From Nonomuraea turcica (GTDB taxonomy: Bacteria; Actinomycetota; Actinomycetes; Streptosporangiales; Streptosporangiaceae), in the NCBI RefSeq assembly GCF_030718205.1, contig NZ_JAUZQF010000011.1:62001-126000 (forward strand): a stretch of DNA of 64,000 bases, given 5' to 3'. Positions 59,131 to 64,000 of this stretch are shown here, in pieces. The stretch's first letter is position 1; every line of letters begins with the position of its first letter. The notes under the pieces were generated by a model that saw nothing but the letters and a program-made list of their open reading frames with translations, did not search any database and was not told the origin of the DNA. Made by a program: the position numbers and the translations under genes.

Positions 59131-59739
59131 TCACGTTCCGACGAAGATAGCGACGATCATCACGATGAGAAAGAGACTCCCCGACGCGCCCGACCAGATG
59201 ATCATCTTCCTCGAACCCATCAAGAGAGCACAGAAGAACGCCATGACCGCCAGCCCGAATGCGATGCCGCTCGGCACTAGGACTGCCCGCCACACGCCAC
59301 GTTCCCCCGCGGGCAGCACCCGGTCCCTCTCGGGAGTCAGCACCGCGGGGAAAACCTCACCCACCTTCACCTCCGGGACGGTGTCCACGACGATCGACTG
59401 CTTCGACCGGTCGTCGAACACGAACCGCGCCTCACAGTCATACCGAGTCTGCCTCGAGCGCCAGCTTCCTACGGTGTAGCGCTCGCAGGACACGACCGTC
59501 GCGGTGCCGGGTGTGCCTGCGTGACCGAACGCCGTCCTCAACTCCGGCGTGACGACCTCGACGAGCCCGACCGTCAGCCAGATGAACAGGCCCGCCGGAA
59601 TGATCAGACACAGCGCCACCCCGATGGTCATCCCGACTCCGAAAGGTTCCGGCGGTTTGGCGGGCGCCAGAGCCTTCTTGCGGACCGAAGTCTTCGTCGA
59701 AGACCGGTTGGCCGCGACCCCGAGAGGGTGCTGGGCCAT
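59131..59739 (-). CDS. Membrane protein, DUF3592-like
   Basis: 202 aa. A basic cytoplasmic N-terminus (SSTKTSVRKKALAPAKPPEP) is followed by three membrane segments: VGMTIGVALCLIIPAGLFIW, AVLVPSGIAFGLAVMAFFCA and WSGASGSLFLIVMIVAIFV. Between the first two is an extracytoplasmic domain (GTATVVSCERYTVGSWRSRQ, YDCEARFVFDDRSKQSIVVD) with Cys pairs, resembling DUF3592. ATG 59739 has GAGGAAG upstream. Function unknown. Confidence 0.75.
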   Translation of the reverse strand: MAQHPLGVAANRSSTKTSVRKKALAPAKPPEPFGVGMTIGVALCLIIPAGLFIWLTVGLVEVVTPELRTAFGHAGTPGTATVVSCERYTVGSWRSRQTRYDCEARFVFDDRSKQSIVVDTVPEVKVGEVFPAVLTPERDRVLPAGERGVWRAVLVPSGIAFGLAVMAFFCALLMGSRKMIIWSGASGSLFLIVMIVAIFVGT

Positions 59740-59813
59740 GGTCTTCCTCGCACGGCTCATGCTGTCCACTGTGTGCGCCGGTGTGTGCGCCGGCACTTGA
59801 AAGGCACAGCGCC

Positions 59814-60791
59814 TCAGCTCTGGTTGGCGCCGCGCTCGCCGGCGGTCTCCCACAGCCGTTTGGCGTTGTCACCGAAGAAAGGACCGAAAACCGTTCCACC
59901 GATACGGCCTTCGCTGGTCACCGTCGTGACGTAGCCCCACATGCGGTCGGCCCGGTAGTCGTACATCCATGGTCCGCCGCTCGCGCCGTGTTGCGCAATC
60001 TGCGGGCAGTCGTTCGCGTAGGGGCTGAGACCGATGGCAACCACGACGGTGTCGCTGCAGTTGTACTGCCAGCCGCCCTCACTCGGCGGGATGCCCGGAT
60101 AGCCCCACAGAGAACCCGAGTAGCTGAAGTTGCGGTTGAACGACATGCCGTTGAACCCCGTGACGTCACCGAGCACGGCGCCGTCGCCGCGCGGCCAGAC
60201 GCTGGCGAAGGCGTAGTCGTAGGCGTCCTTGCCTTCCTGGCTCCAGCCCTTGTAGACGTGCATCCAGGCGACCGTCCACGAGCCGTACCACGGGTCGGGC
60301 TGTTGGTTGTAGTAGGGCATGTAGATCACCTGCTGGGCCCAGCCAGTGCCGGGGCCGTCGTGGATGCAGTGGCCGGCGGTGGCGATGACATTGCGCGCCG
60401 GACCCGGCACCGCGCCGGCCGAGCAGCTGAAGAGGACGCCTGCCGAGTCGATGCCGAAGATCTTGCCGACCGTCGGGGTGGCGGAGAACGCCAGCGAGCC
60501 GATCGAAGAGAACGCCGGAAGCCGGGCGGGCACGGCGCCGGCCACGGTCTCCTCTCGGCCGATCGCCTCGACCGGCCGGCCGGGCGCGACCTGGTCCGCA
60601 CCGTGGACGATGTCCTTCGGCTTGGCTTGGGCCATGCGTTCCGGGGTCCAGTAGGCGCGAATCGATTCCGGCGTGTCGAGCCGTACGCTGTCGACCGTTG
60701 TCGCCTCACCGCTCGCGTTCGCGGGAGCCGGGAGCCCGGTGAGCGTTCCGGCGACGAGTAACGTGCCCAGGAGCATGCGGAGATGTCTCAT
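59814..60791 (-). CDS. Secreted trypsin-like serine protease
   Basis: 325 aa. A signal peptide MRHLRMLLGTLLVAGTLTGL PAPANA is followed by a propeptide (to about residue 95, with WTPERMAQAKP) and a chymotrypsin-fold protease. The triad is His in NVIATAGHCIH, Asp in KDAYDYAFASV, and Ser in QHGASGGPWMYDY. An S1-family glutamyl-endopeptidase-like enzyme is the best fit. The upstream region is shared with the divergent strand. An extracellular nutritional or processing role is likely. Confidence 0.92.
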   Translation of the reverse strand: MRHLRMLLGTLLVAGTLTGLPAPANASGEATTVDSVRLDTPESIRAYWTPERMAQAKPKDIVHGADQVAPGRPVEAIGREETVAGAVPARLPAFSSIGSLAFSATPTVGKIFGIDSAGVLFSCSAGAVPGPARNVIATAGHCIHDGPGTGWAQQVIYMPYYNQQPDPWYGSWTVAWMHVYKGWSQEGKDAYDYAFASVWPRGDGAVLGDVTGFNGMSFNRNFSYSGSLWGYPGIPPSEGGWQYNCSDTVVVAIGLSPYANDCPQIAQHGASGGPWMYDYRADRMWGYVTTVTSEGRIGGTVFGPFFGDNAKRLWETAGERGANQS

Positions 60792-60897
60792 CTCACGGTG
60801 ATAACGATCACCACTGGGACCTGGGTTGGAACTGGCTGCAAAGACTGTGCCTACGACGCCGCGGAGCCGGTGGTCGACCGGCGGCCTGTGCCCATGA

Positions 60898-61599
60898 TCA
60901 CAGCAGTGAGCAGGACCGCCAGGCGATCGGCACACGCGGCGACCACTGTCCGCCGTCGCCGCGTACGACCACGTACGCGGTAAGCGGCGCTTTGAACGAG
61001 CTCCCGCCGCACAGGACGCGCCCCGTGTCGACCGAGAAGCTGCCCGCCGGTCCATTGCCGCCCGACTGCGCGGTGGCACGGCCCTGCCACAGCACCCCGC
61101 CGTCCGAGGAGCGCTTGACCTGGACGGTGACCTGGGTGCCAGGCGTCAGGTAGTAGCCGCGAACGGCCACCGTCTGGTACGGCCTCTCGTTGGTGGTGGA
61201 GCAGGTTTCGCCGTCACAGGAGGGCCCGTTGCCGGCGTGGTTGCGCTTCATCATGATGACCCAGGCGAGCCTGCGGGCCGCGCTGTCGTTGTCGCGCCGC
61301 GCCTGGGTGCGGGAGCTGGGGACCACGCACCGGTAGTCGCCGGGATACGCCTCCCGCCAGACGAACCCGGTCGTGCACGCGTGCCAGACTCCTGACGCGT
61401 TCTCCGACCGCGTCCGGTCGCGTACGGACGGGTCCACGCATACGTGGTCGCTTGGCCGCGCGCCGCGCCAGACGTACCCGCTGGTGCAGGTGTCGGGGGC
61501 GAACGCGGTCTCGGCGCCGGCTCCCGTGACCCCGAACAGCGACCACGCCAGGCACCCCGATGCTGTCATCGCCGCGAGCCTGCCGGACCGTGTGAGCAT
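60898..61599 (-). CDS. Secreted protein with two GYVWR-type repeats
   Basis: 233 aa. The signal peptide (AAMTASGCLAWSLFGVTGAG AETA) precedes two ~30-residue Cys repeats: CTSGYVWRGARPSDHVCVDP and CTTGFVWREAYPGDYRCVVP, each followed by a basic R-S/D-N stretch. These repeats are recognised in actinomycete secreted proteins of unknown role. The C-terminal half is beta-rich (VAVRGYYLTPGTQVTVQVKR) with Cys. A palindrome related to that of the collagen-like gene lies upstream. Confidence 0.8.
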   Translation of the reverse strand: MLTRSGRLAAMTASGCLAWSLFGVTGAGAETAFAPDTCTSGYVWRGARPSDHVCVDPSVRDRTRSENASGVWHACTTGFVWREAYPGDYRCVVPSSRTQARRDNDSAARRLAWVIMMKRNHAGNGPSCDGETCSTTNERPYQTVAVRGYYLTPGTQVTVQVKRSSDGGVLWQGRATAQSGGNGPAGSFSVDTGRVLCGGSSFKAPLTAYVVVRGDGGQWSPRVPIAWRSCSLL

Positions 61600-61978
61600 G
61601 TTCTTCCTCCGGGAGAGATCAAAGGACTAAGCGCGGGCAGGCACTCCCGGCCCCCGTGATCGCATCCTGTCCCGCGGCCCACCACCGGGACATGAGTAGC
61701 CCCTACTCATATTTCGCTCTCTGGAGTGCGGCTCGTGTTCTGGCCGCCATGGCGCCGTCCACCACCGGGTGCGGTTGGCATGGGAGTGGCCGATCCCGAA
61801 TTCCGCTCGCGCGCAGGCCTTCCAGCTGGGTTCCTGTCAAGTTCAGCGTGTTGAAGTGGGCGGGCGGGCCTTGGTGTGGGCGGTCGGCGGTCCTCGAGGA
61901 CTGGCAGGCCACCCACGGAGTACGGCGGCCTGCCAAGTCCTGCCTGCCTAACTCGGCCATAGCCGACAGTGGTTGCGG
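61600..61978. other. Intergenic region upstream of the repeat-protein gene
   Basis: About 380 bases holding the TGAGTA palindrome and no gene I can support. Confidence 0.4.
61693..61709. promoter_or_regulatory. TGAGTA-GCCCC-TACTCA palindrome
   Basis: A 6-bp inverted repeat 94 bases upstream of the secreted repeat-protein gene, matching the site at 49641-49658 in both arms and the CCCC centre. Confidence 0.55.
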
Positions 61979-62821
61979 TCAGAGGCCGATGTCGGTCAGC
62001 CACTGCCCGGTGGTGCGGGGGCTGACGCCGAGCAGCTTCTGGGCGGAGTTCTCGGGCGTGATCGAGCGGTCCGGGAGCGTGCTCATGGCCGCGTAAGCCC
62101 CGGCCACGTCGGCGGCGGGGCCCTCGCCGATCAGGGGGGCGATGGAGGTGCGGAGCTGCTCGGGGGTGATCTGCTCGAAGAGCACGTTCTTGCCGAAGTG
62201 GGTGCCGAACGCCTCGGCCAGGTCCGGTCCGGTGATCGCCGGGTCCTGGCCGACGGAGACCATGCCGGTGACGTCCGGGCGGTCGAACAGGGCGACCGCG
62301 ACGTCGGCGATGTCCAGGTGCGACGCCCAGGAGACGGGGAAGTCGGGGCGGATCGGGTAGGGCAGCGCGCCCCGTTCGCGGACCGTGTCGATGACGTACG
62401 GCATGAGCAGGTTCTCCAGGTACAGCTCGGGCGCGATCACCGCGTACGACACCTCGCTGTCGGCCAGGCCGCTGACCAGCGCCGAGACCGCGTCGTCGCC
62501 GGTGGGGTCGATCGGGAAACCGCTGGTGGAGAACACCACGCGGGCCGGGCGGGCCTCGCGGACGGCGGCGACGATGTTGCGCGCGTAGGTCTGGCGGTCT
62601 TCTTCGGAGACCACCGGCAGGTGGACGAACACCCCGTCGGTATTCCGGTACGCCTCGGTCAGTTCCTCCGTGGAGGAGTATCCGGCGGCCACGACGCGCG
62701 CGCCGTCCACGACGGCGTCCGGGTTGCGGGTAAGAGCGGTCACGGACTTGCCCGCGGCGGCGAGAGCGGCGACGACGGGGGCACCCTGGGCGCCGGTGGC
62801 GCCGTGAATCACGTAGGTCAT
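61979..62821 (-). CDS. NmrA-like NAD(P)-binding protein
   Basis: 280 aa. The N-terminus MTYVIHGATGAQGAPVVAAL has the G-x-x-G-x-x-G dinucleotide motif of atypical SDRs. TALTRNPDAV suits NADPH, VVFSTSGFPI replaces the classical catalytic region, and the Tyr-Lys pair is absent. NmrA/HSCARG proteins act as redox sensors or reductases. It is divergent from an HxlR regulator with a 9-bp inverted repeat spanning the shared promoter; this NmrA-HxlR pairing is common. Confidence 0.9.
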   Translation of the reverse strand: MTYVIHGATGAQGAPVVAALAAAGKSVTALTRNPDAVVDGARVVAAGYSSTEELTEAYRNTDGVFVHLPVVSEEDRQTYARNIVAAVREARPARVVFSTSGFPIDPTGDDAVSALVSGLADSEVSYAVIAPELYLENLLMPYVIDTVRERGALPYPIRPDFPVSWASHLDIADVAVALFDRPDVTGMVSVGQDPAITGPDLAEAFGTHFGKNVLFEQITPEQLRTSIAPLIGEGPAADVAGAYAAMSTLPDRSITPENSAQKLLGVSPRTTGQWLTDIGL

Positions 62822-62827
62822 GACGTC

Positions 62828-62868
62828 ATTAGTGCATACAATGCATCAGTTACATCAACTGCACTAAT
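62828..62868. promoter_or_regulatory. HxlR operator half-sites
   Basis: ATTAGTGCA (62828-62836) and TGCACTAAT (62860-62868) are perfect inverted 9-mers 32 bp apart, three helical turns. They fill the 64-bp gap between the divergent NmrA and HxlR genes. Confidence 0.7.
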
Positions 62869-62885
62869 GGGATACGGTCAGAAAT

Positions 62886-63221
62886 GTGACTGATCCCTGT
62901 CTTCCCGAGTGCGGTGTCGCCCGATTCCTCACCCTGCTCAACGGCCCGTGGGCCACCTTGATCGTGCGCGAACTGCTGCATGGCCCCCACCGCTTCACCG
63001 AACTGCGCGACGCACTGCCCGGCATCAGCCCCCACACCCTGACCAGCAGGCTGCGCCAGTTCGAGCGGCACGGCATCGTGACGCGCACCACCTACGCGGA
63101 GATCCCGCCGCGCGTTGAGTACGAGCTCACCCCTCTCGGCGAGGGGCTGCGCGACGTCCTGGAGGCCATGGGGACCTGGGCCATGGCGGTGCCGGATCCC
63201 GGGACCGACGTCACCGTCTGA
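62886..63221 (+). CDS. HxlR family transcriptional regulator
   Basis: 111 aa, full length. LNGPWATLIVRELLHGPHRF TELRDALPGISPHTLTSRLR and EYELTPLGEGLRDVLEAMGTWA are the canonical HxlR winged helix. A Cys pair near the N-terminus (DPCLPECGVARF) resembles redox-sensing HypR/QorR-type members. GTG 62886 is the start; the message may be nearly leaderless. It likely represses the divergent NmrA gene and itself through the paired half-sites. Confidence 0.92.
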   Translation: MTDPCLPECGVARFLTLLNGPWATLIVRELLHGPHRFTELRDALPGISPHTLTSRLRQFERHGIVTRTTYAEIPPRVEYELTPLGEGLRDVLEAMGTWAMAVPDPGTDVTV

Positions 63222-63406
63222 CGTGCGCCCCCGCCCGGCGGTGCGGACGCGGTCACGCCGAGGACACTAGCCTCTGCCGTCCGCGCCGACGGCAGCCCCC
63301 ACGTGACCCCGGTCTGGTTCCTCCTCGACTCGACCGCAGCCTGTCCTGAAACATCATGATTGAGCAGGGCTGGCCGGGCATGCATCCCATCAGTACGAGG
63401 AGTCAC

Positions 63407-63826
63407 ATGGCAGACGGCTTCAACCCTTCGGGAATCTGGGCGCCGAACGGACGGGCGTTCTCACAGGGCGTCATCCAGGGCGCGGGAGAGGTTGTCCACG
63501 TCACCGGACAGGTCGCCTGGGACGAACACGGCGAGGTGATCGGCGCGGGTGACATTGAGGCGCAGATGGAGAAGAGCATTGACAACATCCGCCGCATCCT
63601 CGCCGCCGTCGGCGGTCGGCTGGACGACATCGTCTCGATGACGATCTACTTTCTGCGCCGTGAGGATCTGTCGACGATCCAGCAAGTACGGTCCCGGCAT
63701 TTCTCACCTGGCTCCGCCCCCGCCAGCGTGTTGATCCAGGTTCCCGGACTGGTACTGCCGGAGTTCCTGGTGGAGCTCGTACCGATCGCCGTGATACCTC
63801 TGGAGCGGTTCGTTCGCCCAGCTTAG
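63407..63826 (+). CDS. RidA family protein
   Basis: 139 aa. EVVHVTGQVAWDEHGEVIGA, IDNIRRILAAVGGRLDDIVS MTIYFLRREDL, and APASVLIQVPGLVLPEFLVE LVPIAVI show a complete RidA fold. The catalytic Arg is again not obvious. GAGGAG lies six bases before ATG 63407. Its last 59 bases and the 24 bases after the stop are duplicated at 54851-54933, so this is the probable source gene. Confidence 0.9.
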   Translation: MADGFNPSGIWAPNGRAFSQGVIQGAGEVVHVTGQVAWDEHGEVIGAGDIEAQMEKSIDNIRRILAAVGGRLDDIVSMTIYFLRREDLSTIQQVRSRHFSPGSAPASVLIQVPGLVLPEFLVELVPIAVIPLERFVRPA

Positions 63827-64000
63827 GACTGTGATCGGAGAAGATCCCTGATTGCTGGTCAGGCTGCTGCGGGGCAAGGCCCCCCGCAACGGGCACCCCC
63901 AGCGGCCGCCGGCCTGGTGGGAAGCCCAGCGCACACGAGCGCACCAGGCGCGGCGCGCCGGTCGTGGCGGCCGCCCCCGCACCCGCACACCGTCCGACAT
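63827..64000. other. Window end, unrecognised
   Basis: After the RidA gene, a very Arg/Pro-rich plus-strand frame (RNGHPQRPPAWWEAQRTR) runs to the window edge. It could be the edge of a mobile-element gene, but I do not recognise it. Confidence 0.3.

Overview
The window is high-GC, gene-dense actinobacterial chromosome. Purine-ending ribosome sites, GTG and TTG starts, many TetR, MarR, AraC, HxlR and WYL regulators, a SARP/AfsR regulator, and ECF sigma factors paired with YCII/DGPF proteins all point to a soil filamentous actinomycete. Streptosporangiales (a Nonomuraea-like genome) is my inference; no rRNA or taxonomic marker is present. The overall character is accessory: short regulator-plus-enzyme pairs alternate with many gene fragments, frameshifted genes and small duplications, and no housekeeping cluster is visible.

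Layout. 1-9.6 kb: an aminoglycoside-phosphotransferase-like protein, a Nudix hydrolase, a HAD-like protein, an erythromycin-esterase-like protein, then a MarR-controlled redox cluster (FAD oxidoreductase, aldo/keto reductase fragment, F420/LLM oxidoreductase) with three copies of one 15-bp palindromic operator. Small enzymes follow (P-loop kinase, GNAT, VOC with AraC). 9.6-21 kb: a DUF488 pseudogene, two RidA genes each divergent from a regulator (WYL, TetR) across a palindrome, a VOC pair, a toxin-antitoxin-like pair, a GH13 amylase, TetR/VOC/hydrolase genes and a TetR-quinone oxidoreductase pair. 21-32.9 kb: an AfsR-type BTAD/NB-ARC/TPR regulator, a secreted protein, a phytanoyl-CoA-dioxygenase-like enzyme with a divergent AraC, a DUF1835 protein, a YCII-ECF sigma pair, a LysR gene and two SDR genes.

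33.4-35.8 kb is the most unusual region. Four tandem RNA units lie immediately upstream of a TROVE/Ro60 (Rsr) gene. Each has the same 5' motif (GGGTCGAAnnnnGTCGGTTA), a complementary 3' motif (CYCAYATCCG) and a long closing stem. Three of the four enclose a permuted tRNA-like module: T-arm, 3' acceptor strand, short loop, 5' acceptor strand, D-arm. I read this as a tandem array of Y RNAs partnering the Ro protein, packed so tightly that one transcript with four Ro-binding stems is plausible.

36.4-42 kb: a two-gene STAND-type operon (small membrane protein plus NB-ARC protein with 13 nearly identical TPR repeats). Both proteins carry the same short Gly-rich motif. Next to it are remnants of a two-component system and an ABC-2 permease joined head-on by a deletion. 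42.4-46.7 kb: a catabolic locus (nitrilase, NCS1 permease, ureohydrolase remnant, XRE-cupin regulator) in which a 115-bp duplication has created a chimeric methyltransferase. 47-48.1 kb: an intact DUF433/DUF5615-type toxin-antitoxin pair; broken copies of its two halves lie at 14.6 kb and 50.7 kb, the latter abutting a serine-recombinase fragment. 48.3-64 kb: secreted and membrane proteins (collagen-like protein, CPBP protease, trypsin-like protease, repeat protein), a second YCII-ECF pair, a repeat-flanked ankyrin gene, an XRE/MmyB regulator, an isochorismatase-like protein, quinone oxidoreductase-AraC and NmrA-HxlR divergent pairs, and a third RidA gene whose 3' end is duplicated at 54.9 kb.
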